Of a stretch of DNA of 64,000 nucleotides, positions 23,263 through 35,679 are shown one piece after another (the first letter of the stretch is position 1; each line of letters opens with the position of its first letter). The stretch comes from Epiperipatus broadwayi (taxonomy: Eukaryota; Onychophora; Udeonychophora; Euonychophora; Peripatidae): the NCBI GenBank assembly GCA_028023455.1, contig JAQFVV010012498.1, positions 2,883,001-2,947,000 on the forward strand, in the 5' to 3' direction. Under the pieces are notes generated by a model. The model saw only the letters and a program-made list of their open reading frames with translations. It ran no database searches and was not told the DNA's origin. The translations under genes and the position numbers were made by a program.

Positions 23263-25745
23263 TGTACCGGTAAAAATCACCATGCTTAATCACACACAGT
23301 AATCCGAATTCAAACCCAGTCCACGTCTAGGAATAAATTCCAAAATGCAAACTAAATTCAAACCCAAAATCCTGGCATGACCCACCGATGACAACATTAC
23401 AACGGTATGGGGTTTTCCCTTTACTAGCTCATCGAAAAACACAGACTAAATTACCTACAATCAGCTATTTCATAGATATCTTATAGTCGGGATATTGGTA
23501 CGGCTGATAATTTAATGTATATATTTAAGTTGTCGATACAGACAGCAAGTGATTGACTAGATTTCGAGAGTAATAATGCAAGAGAGACAAAATTAGGTTA
23601 GATAAATTTTTAATAAATTATTGAAAGCATTGAATAATATTATTTACAGGTACGGTAAAACTCTCATATGTATTTTATAATAAATTGCTGCTAGTCATCA
23701 ATAATCGGTTTGTACTGATTAACAAACTCATGCCAATATTTATGTGTTTAAATGGTTGTACAGGTTGATATGAGAATCAGAGTAATTGGAGCACTTAAAA
23801 TATTTAACTACTAGTTTATTAAATTGTTTTATTTTAATCGATTCAAACCATTGCGTATACGGATAAATGGGAAGCGGTTTTATATAAAAATATAATATAT
23901 AATACTGATGTACTGATGGTTGCCGGGATTAAGGTATACTACAATAATAACTTGCGGTGCATTGACGGAATACCGGGCGGCTTGTACTTTGACAAGTCTT
24001 AATGCCCCCAAGTAGATCCGGGACACTACAACCAGCCAGGCTCATTTTCGAACCCCGGTGATCCAAGAGATTACCTGGAGAAGAATTTCTTTCTCTCCAT
24101 GTGGTAGAAAACGAGACGCCAACTTAGGCAAAGGTAAAGGCATTGCCACAGTAACATCAAGGAAGAGTGATCGGAAGTGGATTTTAAAACGAAATTATAT
24201 AAAACCTTTTCTCTCCGTAACATTTTCTACGCAACAGTCCGATATAACTATTCAATAAAAACATGGTGAAATCAAACGATCGCAAAAGTAACAATTAATT
24301 AATTTCACTCTGAATCCCATAACTCCCCAGATTATTCAGCAGGTAATCATAGCAATAAAATATTCACTTGTTATCATTACTCCGTATTAATATATAAAAA
24401 AAAAATATAAAATTTTAGACTATTTTAAATATTTGAGATTTGGAGTATAGATTAAAATATCAGGACAAAGTGAAAGAAACAATAAAAATATTTGAATATC
24501 TCTCAACTCAACATAAATGAAACAATTTTTAGTTCGATACAAGAAAATTACTTTTAAAATGAATATAATAAATATTATGAGATAAACTTTACTGACCTTA
24601 ATTAGAGTTGAGAAATATTATTATTGGCATCGTTTTGTTTGTAAAATAAGTAATAGTAAAAATATAAATGTATTCACAAATGGATTATTAGAAGGCACAA
24701 ATATTAATACTTATCATCTAAAGACTAGAGCACAGAAATATTAGAGAAGAAATTTACTGACAGGTTTTAGTGTAACATTTTCAAATAGAAAACAAGAAAT
24801 TTACATGCAATTAATTAGGTTTACAGATTAAATATAAAATTATTACTGAGAGGAAAGTTAAAAAGTTCCTGTAACAAAAGTTACCATTCTTTCTTCGTCC
24901 GGCTTTTCTTCTTGCGGTGATATGTATGAAGAACGTAGGCGCGCATTTTGAATTTCTTAGAATGGCATGGTTAATTTAAATGTTGGAATTTGGAAGACTG
25001 GAGGCTGGAAAATCAATGGAGGCGGAGCTATGAACAAAAACTAGGCAGAAAGGTCAACCGTAGCCATCTTAAATATAATATAGACACTCTAACTTTTGAC
25101 TTGGCTGTGCTTAGATCATCTCAAGCTACAGCAAAGTAGTTGTTCCAGAGAAATCACTTCAACCATTATTAAGAAGTTGCCCGGTAAACTGCAATAATGA
25201 TGGGCTAAGTCCAAGAAGCTGATTCCTGTTCTGCCAAGTTAAGTCTTTCGTACCGCTGATTTTTAAATTTAATACATGATTCTAAATTGACAAAACAACT
25301 ACATCGGAATTCGTGAATACAAAAATATAAATTCATTATCTTAATTTATCGAAGTACAAATTAATTATTCTATACATTTGTACAAGTAAGATTTTGATTA
25401 AAAATACTGATCAAAGGAATGTGACTTTTGATCAGCATTTTTAAATGACTTTGTATAATTTGCAAAATTAAAATTTAAAGAAAATATACACGCAATTGAA
25501 ACTTTTAAATTGAGCTAATATAAATCCACAAACCACACACACACGAATATTATTCATCATGATTTGTGACATTTATACTCATACTCTTTACATTAAATTC
25601 TTTTTAAACAAACACAAAATAAATAACTTAAAATTTATGTGGCTTGGAATAGAAAAAGTCTCATTGCGGGTAAATAGTGGTTTAGAATCACCGTTCTTAA
25701 ATGACAACCATGAAACTAAGACGATTCTTCGATCTGTCTGTTTCA
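23263..25745 (+). mobile_element. Solo LTR-like insertion, copy A, 2.5 kb
   Basis: Begins TGTACCGGTAAAAATCACC and ends GTCTGTTTCA, with CTAT on both sides (23259-23262 and 25746-25749), a 4-bp target duplication. TG...CA ends with a 4-bp duplication and no coding capacity fit a solo LTR. It is the inverted counterpart of 29092-31668, nearly base for base except for the segment at about 25002-25261. A ttatataaaacc block near 24197 is a possible TATA box. The family is not recognised. Confidence 0.7.
25002..25261 (+). repeat. About 260-bp segment, flipped relative to copy B
   Basis: Starts near gaggcggagctatgaac and ends near taccgctgat. The matching segment in copy B (about 29648-29914) reads in the same window direction, although the two LTRs that contain it are inverted. 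It is therefore reversed within one copy. Confidence 0.75.
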
Positions 25746-26089
25746 CTATGAACATTGAATTCTTTCTTTTTTAAAAAAAATCATCAATTACATAAAAAAA
25801 GAGGATTAGATGAAAATAAAACAGTCTATAATTTTTTGTTTAATTCCCTCAGTGATTTTAAGAATTTGGCAACGAGTCAATGTTTTCCAAGGAAGTTCAT
25901 TAGCACATATGCAACTAAATAAGTTATTTATTCTATAAGAGTCTTGTTTTTATCCTCTCATAATGTTTTAATTATAAGTATTGTAATTTGTCAGAGTTTT
26001 TTTTATAAATTTTGAAATAAATAAATTTGTTAACATTCCTCAGTTCCAAAACTTAATGTTTCCTTCAATATTCATAGATGACAGAATCA
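25746..26089. other. AT-rich spacer between LTR copy A and LINE
   Basis: No gene or structured repeat seen. Confidence 0.4.
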
Positions 26090-26440
26090 CCATCACTATC
26101 ATATTCATCCATTATTGATTTACTGCAGGATGGTCTCTCCATGTTTAATCCATCTCAAATTTCTAGCCTCTCTTCTCCACATCATCTCAGTACACTTCTT
26201 TACTTCATCCATCCACCTCACATGTGATTTTTTTTAGATCTATTACAATCTCTGGGGATCCAGTTTAAGCTTTTCTAGCAATATGTCCATCCCAATTCCA
26301 CTTCAGTCTTTTAATTTTTTTAATGATGTCAAAAACATTTTTTTTGTTCTCTCACCCATGTATTTTATTTTCAATTTCTTCTTGTTACTCCTAAAATACA
26401 TCTTTTCATACTTATAATTTAGAAGGCTATTGCATTGTAG
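26090..26440 (-). pseudogene. LINE 3' end, minus strand
   Basis: The minus strand gives RCILGV-like and NTWVREQKK stretches, then LKWNWDGHIARK, SHVRWMDEVKKCTEMMWRR and ARNLRWIKHGETILQ. This is the RTE C-terminal order, with shifts. It is better preserved than the copy at 20.3 kb. Confidence 0.7.
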
Positions 26441-26481
26441 CCAAATGTTTCTAATTTCTTTAAACTAATGTCTTTGAAATT

Positions 26482-26484
<3 letters not shown>

Positions 26485-26538
<54 letters not shown>
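26485..26538. repeat. (CT)n then (TA)n microsatellite
   Basis: About 16 CT units followed by about 11 TA units. Confidence 0.9.
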
Positions 26539-26897
26539 TAAAATAAAGCATAAAAATGAACAACATAGGAATAATGGATGAATAAATGAATGCTTGTATA
26601 TAAAAAGTTTAGTCATATTTATAGATTTTTTTTCCAACATCATATTTATTACCTTTTCTGATTTGTCTTCGAAGTAAATTCTCATTATTTTAAATTTATA
26701 CAACCACCAATTTGCATGTTAGAATGCCCTTTTAAATATACGTTATCTTTTATAATTAAAAATATGTTAAATTACCTAATCATTTACAATTTATAATATT
26801 AGGTCAATATTTTTAAAATAACACTCTACAGTTTTTATACATTTAAACACAGAAATCACATATATAATAAAATAAAGCATTTTCTTTTATTTATTTA

Positions 26898-27146
26898 GCA
26901 TTAGAGCTGCTCAACACATTTATACTTACAGAAGAGCAAAAAAAAAACAACGATAACTTCTCAATATTCTTGGAACATGAGAAGCAGGCTGGCCATGTGT
27001 TTGAACCAGGCAACCCCAAGATAGTATGCTCTGAAGCCAACGACTGCAAAAGAAAAGTCAAGGAGGCGTATTTTATTATCAGTGATAACAATTCCATCAA
27101 TAGACGCGACACGTGCTTTTCTATCTCGAAAAAATGGACAAACTAA
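26898..27146 (+). CDS. GIY-YIG-tail-like open frame, possible last exon
   Basis: An uninterrupted plus-strand frame from about 26898 to a stop at 27144-27146, GC-richer than its surroundings. It is preceded by a good acceptor (cttttatttatttag). It reads LALELLNTFILTEEQ, then FLEHEKQAGHVFEPGNPKIV, then KRKVKEAYFII and INRR-like SIDRRDT. EH...GH.F...KRKVKEA.FI...N+R is the order of the C-terminal GIY-YIG region in PLEs. Unlike the other PLE pieces here it has no stop or shift. It may be a young PLE 3' end or an exon of a gene that took over this domain. The GIY and YIG motifs would lie upstream and are not seen. Confidence 0.45.
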   Translation, partial: ALELLNTFILTEEQKKNNDNFSIFLEHEKQAGHVFEPGNPKIVCSEANDCKRKVKEAYFIISDNNSINRRDTCFSISKKWTN

Positions 27147-28990
27147 TTTGCATTCACATTTGCATATTTTATTAGTTAACAATACTACATAAATGATTTA
27201 TAACTTATGTTGGCCATGAATATGAGGGTAAACCTCGAAAGCGCTCGGCCCATTTAATTGTTTTTGGTTTTTGCAGCTTCTTCGTCAGCGGGTAAATCGT
27301 TTTTATAAGCCATTATATTTTAAATAATCTCTTCAGTAAATAAATATTAAACGATAATGACATAATAAAGTTTTTCCAAATAATGTTTTAAATTTAAAAT
27401 AAAAAATAACTAATATACATACACACATATACATGTGAAATAATAAAGTAAAGCTATATTAATTACTTTAACACTGTTTTAAAGTATATATGATTTAATT
27501 ACAAATATTGATTTATTATTTCTGTTACGCATTCATTCTCAAACTCACAAAATGTTATGACTTCTAAAGTGTTACATTTTATTAACTTCTACAATAATGC
27601 ATGGACTTAAATAAAATATTAACTCTTAATATCGTTTTTGCCATAAATTTAAACATTTTGTTACTAATAATTTCAGAAATGCAAAAAATTACTACATACA
27701 ACTATTATGTGTGTGATCAGGTGGGTCAGCAATATGAGATGGCATGAAGAGTTGAGCGTCGTGTGAAAGTCTCATTTCGAATCTTGCATACATTATATAT
27801 ATATAATGTATGCAGATTTAAGCCTGTATAGTGTATTAATTTATATATACAACTATTATTTAAATAAGGCTATAACCTTAGTACATGCACCTTGAGTGCT
27901 TAATTTATTACAAGAGAGACTTCTACAAATGTAAACGCAAAATTCGACTTTATAAAGATAAGAGCGGCCCACTCTTATCTTCAACCTTTTTTTTTTACAA
28001 CTACTATAAATTTTAATGTCTGATTCATAAGTATCCAATTTTATTAATATTATACTTGATATATATGCTAATAAAATGTTTTAAATTACACATATTATTA
28101 AGCTTAGATCATACCCTACACATTACAATATATTTACACACATATATAATTATGATATGTAAAATACAATTTAATATACTTCAGCTTGATTCCACCAGCC
28201 ATTAGAGGAGTAGAAATAATTTTAAAATGTTGTAGAGATGTATGAAAGTTAGAATACTGCTTGTTTTAATTTAAAAATATCTTAAATTTGTAAGTTAAAA
28301 TTATTTGACACGTAATTGAGATACTTTGTCCATTAAAATCTAGAATAAAAAGTTTATTGGAGTTAACAAAAAAAAAACAAAACAAATTTTAATCTAATGG
28401 CTGTTTTTTTGTTTGTAATTTGTTGTCCAATAAAAGCCAGCAAAGTCTAGAAAAAGAAACAAGAGGCAATAGTGAATATTAATGGCTAATTATCTTTTGC
28501 TGTAACAACTTACATATGAAAAAAATTATGAGTTGGGAACTTCTATATTATGGTCAATATCTAAATTATGCAATATGAGTGAGTGCTAAAGATGTTGACT
28601 ATTGTTTAGTTAAATTATCAATTTTAACTTTTCTAATACTAATGTAATGACTGCTCATAATTATGTAAGAAACTTTTAAAAAATTTAAATTAGATTTTAT
28701 AAATTCATTAGATCTCACAATAGACTTAATACTTAAATTTAGTACATTTTATTAGCAATTTTTGATTGTTGATGAATAGAGTATTAACATTATAGTCTAT
28801 TATTAGTCTTCAGATGTTCAATATTTTGAACTGATTTATGTAACCAATTTAGTACCCATTTTAAGCTTGGATAGTCATATACATCTACAAACAGTTCAGT
28901 TTTTATATAGAATTGTGTCCTTAGCTTTTAAAAATTATAGGCATTTCTGTTGTGAGGCCAGATTTTGATATACAACAATAAAATATTAGT
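27147..28990. other. AT-rich DNA with small repeats
   Basis: Holds a GC-richer island at about 27215-27300 (cctcgaaagcgctcgg...cttcttcgtcagcggg) that looks repeat-derived but unassigned; a short palindrome tgcatac(atta..)gtatgca at about 27785-27813; and the solitary aaggctataacctta motif at 27866-27880 shared with the 14.4-kb MITE. No gene seen. Confidence 0.45.
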
Positions 28991-28993
28991 CAA

Positions 28994-29078
28994 GAATTGT
29001 TAGCCGAGAGGTCACCGCAATTACCTTGCAAGCAAGTAGTTGGCTGCAGATGGTTGTGGGTTCGCATCCTGGCCGATG
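28994..29078 (+). repeat. tRNA-derived SINE head
   Basis: A-box TAGCCGAGAGGT at 29001-29012 and B-box GGTTCGCATCC at 29059-29069 stand at the spacing of a tRNA gene. The T-stem is poorly paired and no clean acceptor stem forms, so this is a SINE promoter head and not a working tRNA. Its tail, gacatatat, is the point where LTR copy B inserted. Confidence 0.7.
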
Positions 29079-29091
29079 CTATGACATATAT

Positions 29092-31668
29092 TGAAACAGA
29101 CAGATCGAAGAATCGATCTTAGTTTCATGGTTGTCATTTAAGAACGGTAATTCTAAACCACTATTTACCCGCAATGAGACTTTTTCTATTCCAAGCCACA
29201 TAAATTTTAGGTTATTTATTTTGTGTTTGTTTAAAAAGAATTTAATGTAAAGAGTATGAGTATCAATGTTACAAATCATGATAAATAATATTCGTGTGTG
29301 TGTGGTTTGTGGATTTATATTAGCTCAATTTAAAAGTTTCAATTGCGTGTATATTTTCTTTAAATTTTAATTTTGCAAATTATACAAAGTCATTTAAAAA
29401 TGCTGATCAAAAGTCACATTCCTTTGATCAGTATTTTTAATCAAAATCTTACTTGTACAAATGTATAGAATAATTAATTTGTACTTCGATAAATTAAGAT
29501 AATGAATTTATATTTTTGTATTCACGAATTCCGATGTAATTGTTTTGTCAATTTAGAATCATGTATTAAATTTAAAAATAAATGAAAACCGAACGTAGAA
29601 CTCTTATCAAGAAAGGCAAAGGCTATTGTATAGTCAAAAATTAGATATTGCTGGAGGCCAGAAAATCAAAGGAGGCGGAGCTATGAACAAAAACTAGGCA
29701 GAAAGGTCAACCGTAGCCATCTTAGATATAATATAGACACTTTAACTTTTGACTTGGCTGTGCTTAGATCGTCTAAAGCTACAGCAAAGTAGTTGTTCCA
29801 GAAAAATCACTTCAACCGTTATTAAGAAGTTGCCCGGTAAACTGCAATCATGATGGGCTGAGTCCAAGAAGCTGATTCCTGTTCTGCCAATTTAAATCTT
29901 TCATACCGCTGATCTGTAATGTTTTCCGTGCTTCCAGTCTTCCAAATTCCAACATTTAAATTAACCATGCCGTTCTAAGAAATTCAAAATGCGCGCCTAC
30001 GTTCTTCATACATATCACCGCAAGAAGAAAAGCCGGACGAAGAAAGAATGATAACTTTTGTTACATGAACTTTTTAACTTTCCTCTCAGTAATAATTTTA
30101 TATTTAATCTGTAAACCTAATTAATTGCATGTAAATTTCTTGTTTTCCATTTGAAAATGTTACACTAAAACCTGTCAGTAAATCTTTTCTCTAATATTTC
30201 TGTGCTCTAAACTTTAGATGATAATTCTTAATATTTGTGTCTACTAATAACCCATTTGTGAATACATTTATATTTTACTATTACTTATTTTACAAACAAA
30301 ACGATGCCAATAATAATATTTCTCAACTCTAATTAAAGTCAGTAAAGTTTATCCCATAATATTTATTATATTCATTTTAAAAGTAATTTCCTTTTATCGA
30401 ACTAAAAATTGTTTCATTTATGTTGAGTTGAGAAATATTCAAATATTTTTGTTGTTTCTTTTACTTCGTTATAATATTTTAATCTATACTCCAAATCTCA
30501 ATACTTAAAATAGTCTAAAATTTTATTATAATTTTTTATATATTATTACGGAGTAAGAATAATAAGTGAATATTTTTGCTATTATTACCTTCCGAACAAT
30601 CTGGGGAGTTATGGGTTTCAGAGTGAAATTAATTGATTATTACTTTTGCGATCGTTTGATTTCGCTAGTTTTATTGAATAGTTATATCGGACTGTTGCGT
30701 AGAAAATGTTTCGGAGAGAAAAGGTTTTATATAATTTCGTTTTAAAATCCACTTCCGATCACTCTTCCTCGATGTTACTGTGGCAATGCCTTTACCTTCG
30801 CTTAAGTTGGCGTCTCGTTTTACTACCACATGGAGAGAAAGAAATTCTTCTCCAGGTAATCTCTTGGGTCACCGGGGTTCGAAAATGAGCCCGGCTGGTT
30901 GTAGTGTCCTGGATCTACTTGGGGGCATTAAGACTTGTCAAAGTACAAGCCGCCCGGTATTCCGTTAATCACCGCAAGTTATTATTGTAGTATACCTTAA
31001 TCCCTGCAACCATCAGTACATCAGTATTATATATTATATTTTTATATAAAACCGCCTCCCATTTATCCGTATATGCAATGGTTTGAATCTATTAAAATAA
31101 AACAACTTAATATAAACTAGTAGTTAAATATTTTAAGTGCTCCAATTACTCTGATTCCCATGTCAACCTGTACAACCATTTAAACACATAAATATTGGCA
31201 TGAGTTTGTTAATCAGTACCAACCGATTATTGATGACTAGCAGCAATTCATTATAAAATACATATGAGCGTTTTACCGTACCTGTAAATAATATTATTCA
31301 ATGCTTTCAATAATTTATTAAAAAATTATCTAACCTAATTTTGTCTCTCTTGCATTATTACTCTCGAAATCTAGTTAATCACCTGCTGTCTGTATTGACA
31401 ACTTAAATATATACATTAAATTATTAGCCGTACCAATATCCCGACTATAAGATATCTATGAACTAGCTGATTGTAGGTAATTTAGTCTGTGTTTTTCGAT
31501 GAGCTAGTAAAGGGAAAACCCCGTACCGTTGTAATGTTGTCATCGGTTAGTCATGCCAGGGTTTTGGGTTTGAATTTAGTTTGCATTTTGGAATTTATTC
31601 CTAGACGTGGACTGGGTTTGAATTCGGATTACTGTGTGTGACTAAGCATGGTGGTTTTTACCGGTACA
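29092..31668 (-). mobile_element. Solo LTR-like insertion, copy B, 2.6 kb
   Basis: In the minus sense it begins TGTACCGGTAAAAACCACC at 31668 and ends TCTGTTTCA at 29092. ATAT stands on both sides (29088-29091 and 31669-31672). It is copy A in opposite orientation, about 95 bases longer because extra bases flank the flipped segment. Different target duplications in A and B show two separate insertions. Confidence 0.7.
29648..29914 (+). repeat. Flipped segment in LTR copy B
   Basis: Matches 25002-25261 in the same window orientation while its LTR is inverted. Copy B keeps about 22 extra bases on one side (ctgtaatgttttccgtgctt) and about 75 on the other (29580-29647) that copy A lacks. Confidence 0.75.
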
Positions 31669-31748
31669 ATATGAAATAGTAAAATATTATATGAGTTAAC
31701 ATGATGTTAACTTACTTATTCTTTATTCCTTTTAAATTTTAGTAACTA

Positions 31749-31772
31749 ATATATATATATATATATATATAT
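31749..31772. repeat. (TA)n microsatellite
   Basis: About 12 TA units, followed by gatgatggtgat. Confidence 0.9.
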
Positions 31773-31831
31773 AGATGATGGTGATTAATAAATCTCTATT
31801 TTTTATTGTCTTATTCAATATCCCCATTGTA

Positions 31832-32450
31832 GCTTGAGATTTTTGGTTCTCATTAGTGAGGAGCATTGGGTGCAGGAACACATTCCTTCTAGAAACCATC
31901 ACCTCTCTATTATACTAGCAAGCTATCATCCCAAACTGAAAAACATATGAATGCTATCAACCTTAGCGAAGTTACTTGGATAGTCATACAAATTGGAAAC
32001 ACTTTAGTTTATATATGTTATGGTATACTTAGTCATTGTTGTTTTAGCAGCATGCATTTTTCATTAATCACCTCTATTCCATCTATCATCTACCACCTAT
32101 TAACTACTAAAGATTACAATAAATGGCATAAATATAATAAAATGAACATGCATGTTGCTGGAACAACAATATGTAAGCTGGAGTCATATGATAAAACATG
32201 TGGTAGTTTGTTGGGTTATATCAAATCCTGTCTATAGGATAAGAATATGATAATATATAGAAACTAAAGTGTTTTCCAGATCTATTTGATTAAGATTAAA
32301 AATATTTATATGTTCTTCAGTTTGGGCTAATAACTTAATAGTATAATAGAGAGGGAAATGATAAATTGTTAGAAGAAAAGTGCATTAGATTCTAAAAATC
32401 CAAGTGCTTTGTTCTAAGATCAAAAGCTGTCACTGATAGAAACCATAAAC
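31832..32450. mobile_element. Imperfect inverted-repeat element, 0.6 kb
   Basis: The left arm (31832-32025) and right arm (32255-32450) are imperfect reverse complements. Shared blocks include cctctctattatact with its partner agtataatagagagg, cccaaactga with cagtttggg, and aacactttagttt with aaactaaagtgtt. The centre is about 230 bases. No transposase is present, so it fits a MITE or foldback element. The 96-codon frame at 31947-32237 is an artefact of this DNA. Confidence 0.6.
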
Positions 32451-35400
32451 TTAAAACTAGTCTGTGGATATTGGATAAACAGACCAAAATAGAGATATAT
32501 TAAAGTACTGCCATCTGGCATTTATTAGTTATTGAAGCTTAACAGTAGGGGGAGTAGAAGTAATGGAGTATGCTGTGAATGCAGCAATATGTATATTGAA
32601 GTATTGATATTTTGTTAATTAATATTATGATCCTTTAACTTCTCTTATATATTCCTGAAATATTTTTTTAATTTGAAATAAAATAATTGCTAATATCATT
32701 ATTTAAATGTAATATTCACTTACTGAGTGATTAATTATATGTTTAGTAACAAATTCGTGTTTATTAATTATTATTGTTAGTCGTAAAATATTTTTGTTTT
32801 AATTATTAATTTATTAGACTGTGTAATCTATTTTAGAGTCAGAAACTTTCTATTTCTTTTCCAAGTTATTTCTGAGCATACATCTATGAAAGGAAACAAA
32901 TAATGTTAAGGGGCCTAGTGACATAGACATTCTTAATTTAATTAAGGAGTGACGGATCTTATATTTATATTTTTGACCTTATAATATTGTAAAAATAAGA
33001 ATGTTGCAGATATATATCGCAAAGCAATAATATATCATGTAAATGAATATTTACCATTTAATTATAGTAATCTACTAGATAACTAAAAAAATCTCTTATT
33101 TGATTTTATCCATATAATTGAAATCTAAACTATTATTTGAATGATCACTAACCATCATCATCACAAATGGAACCACTACTCTCCTCCAGATAAATGCAGT
33201 TATATAGCTATTGTTCCGTGATCAAACAATATTTTTGATTACATATAAAATAATGTCGAACGTTATGATTATTTATGCACTTTATGATCATTTTATTTCC
33301 ATCAGAAAGTGATTCTATTTCCCAACACTTGACTACCCAACTCTGGGCTCAAATACAATCTTATGCCCTAAAAATTATATAGGATAAGATATATTCATGT
33401 GATTAAAGAAATATAATAGCTTTAAATATTCAAAGTGAAACACATCTGAGGATAATAATGATAATACACACATAAAAATCAAAAGCTGAACAATAGAGTT
33501 ATAAATTAAGATAATCATTGACGAAAAACAAATTCCAAAAAATTATTAAATTCATATGACAATATAGAACAAAGAAGCAGAAAAAAGTGATATGAATAAA
33601 AAAAAATGTTTTAAAAAAAACTGAATATTGGGTGATATTCATACATGATTCATTATGGTTGGTTCAAAGTCTGCATATCATAAAAAACATAAATTTACAT
33701 TTTTGAAAATCTAGAAATATTGGTAGTAATAAAAAGAAAATGAGTCAAAAAAGAAGGGACTATTAAGATACAAAGTACTAAGGCAGTATGGTAAACAATT
33801 TGCTGTATTTATAAGAGTTATGAATGAAATATATAAAAAAATAGTTGACTGAAATATTTAAGAAAAAAACAACAACAGAAAAATAAATGATATATGAAAA
33901 TGACTACAAGAAAAAGTGTAGTAAAAAGGCAATAAAAAAAAAGCAGAGAAAAGTAATAAATACAAAAAGGAATAAAAATATACAAATATTGAAAAATAAG
34001 AGTATAGAGAAAAAAATCAAGACAGAACAAAATAGATGAGGGAAAAAACAAGAAAAGCAGCAATTGAAAGAAATTCTAGAATAATAACTAATTCAGGAAA
34101 TAAAAAGATTGGAAAAAGATGTTTTGCTAGATTAATAGTGGAAATATTGATGATCATATGTCCAGAAAAGTTAAAATATATAAAAATTGTAGTGAAATGG
34201 CTTTAGCAAAAATTTAAGATTATAAACAACTCAAGTGAATGTATATGGGCATTATAGATCAATCTAAAATATATACTGATGGAAGTATGGAGAAGTGAAA
34301 AAAATCAATATAGATAGTGCTAAAGATTCTAGGACTGATGGTTGCACTATTGATAAAAAATGAAAGGCAAAATGTCTTGGTGGATGCTAAAAATTTTGCA
34401 GAGAACAATGCAAAATATAATTACAGTACTATAGTGTGATCATATTATTAGAACAGTACTACATAGAACCTGAATTTAGATGAAAAACACAAATTAGATG
34501 CAGTGGAAGAGAGAAAATATATACTATTGCAATGAATAATTTGCAAGTTTATCTACTTATGAAACTATGTTCAGTTCTTTAAGTAAAAAATGAAAGTTAA
34601 TTTGATTTAATATTGAATACTTTAGATACTAAAAGTAAATCCAACATAGATAAAAGAAATAATACTGAAAATAATTTCCAAAATATATTATTTAAAGAAT
34701 TTCATTACATTTTTTTTAGTTGTTACATCTATTAACGATATGCAAAAAATATTAATGTAGGATAATAATTGATGTAGTACAATTAATATTTTAAATGATG
34801 TTGATGCTACAAATTGGTTTGACATAGATTAATGAACCAGGCATACAAATAATAAAGAAGTCATAAATAAAAGAAAATTGAGAAAAAATCTGTGTAATAT
34901 GTCAAAAATGGAAAACACTCAAGAAGCTTTTCAAATTAATTCAATGATTGGAAATTTTGCAGTAATATCAAAGATTTCAGAAGTTAAGACAAATCTGAAT
35001 CATGAATGTTATTTAAATTAATTTATTGATAATGAATAAATGTAAAAGGACTAAAATGACTGTGAGAAAAAAAGAAGATAATGTACATTTTTTGCAAAAA
35101 AGTTGAAAATAAAACAGAATCAGTAATTATATCTAATAAATATGTAATTAGATATAAAAAAAAATACATAATACAGTATCTATAATTTTATTATTTAAGA
35201 CTGTTGGTAGTATTGAAGATTCATGCAATGTATTAAATGCATGTCATAATATAAAATTTTATAAGTATTGCAAAGAATCAAAAAATATCTTCAGTATCAA
35301 CTGGGAAATGAAGGATTACTGATTCAAAATTGAGAGGAATGTTATAATAATTTTTATAATGCCCTCAGAATTTGTTATAAAATTCAACACAAAACATATT

Positions 35401-35488
35401 ATCTGGTCTTAAATATATAAAGTATATGAATGAAAATTAAAATTATTATTATTTTTAACTGGGAAAGATGAGATGTGTGGTGCATCTG

Positions 35489-35490
<2 letters not shown>
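32451..35490. other. AT-rich DNA; possible unassigned coding relics
   Basis: Three kb without a convincing gene. Between about 33900 and 35400 the plus strand has short coding-like stretches (for example KIYTDGSMEK near 34270 and CHNIKFYKYCKES near 35255) that could be retroelement relics. None makes a recognisable series of motifs. Confidence 0.3.

Positions 35491-35541
<51 letters not shown>
35491..35541. repeat. (TA)n microsatellite
   Basis: About 25 uninterrupted TA units, preceded by gcatctgt. Confidence 0.95.
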
Positions 35542-35543
<2 letters not shown>

Positions 35544-35581
35544 TTCCAATATTTTCATGGATAAATGATGATTTCATATTG

Positions 35582-35666
35582 TTATTATTTTTGGGATATT
35601 CTGTGTTGTAAAATGATATTGTACTGAAATGTTATTTTGCTACACAGAATATCCCGAAAATAATAA
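35582..35666. mobile_element. 85-bp hairpin element
   Basis: Arms 35582-35605 and 35643-35666 are reverse complements at 23 of 24 bases (ttattatttttgggatattc and its partner), with a 37-base centre. It fits a very short MITE or foldback relic. Confidence 0.7.
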
Positions 35667-35679
35667 TAATATATATAAT

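Noticed and set aside
24058-24258. 66-codon frame in LTR copy A (and 60-62-codon frames in copy B)
   Set aside because: The same non-coding LTR DNA gives different short frames in the two copies, and none is conserved.
27215-27300. CTGACGA on the minus strand with GAAA nearby
   Set aside because: The GAAA is on the opposite strand from CTGACGA, so no hammerhead can form.
28994-29078. Functional tRNA gene
   Set aside because: A- and B-box are present, but the T-stem and acceptor stem do not pair properly. It is read as a SINE head.
23263-31668. Single giant foldback transposon
   Set aside because: Each arm has its own 4-bp target duplication (CTAT and ATAT) and TG...CA ends, so two solo LTR insertions fit better.
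34260-34420. YTDGS motif as an RNase H domain
   Set aside because: Only the single short motif is seen. The other catalytic blocks do not follow in any frame.
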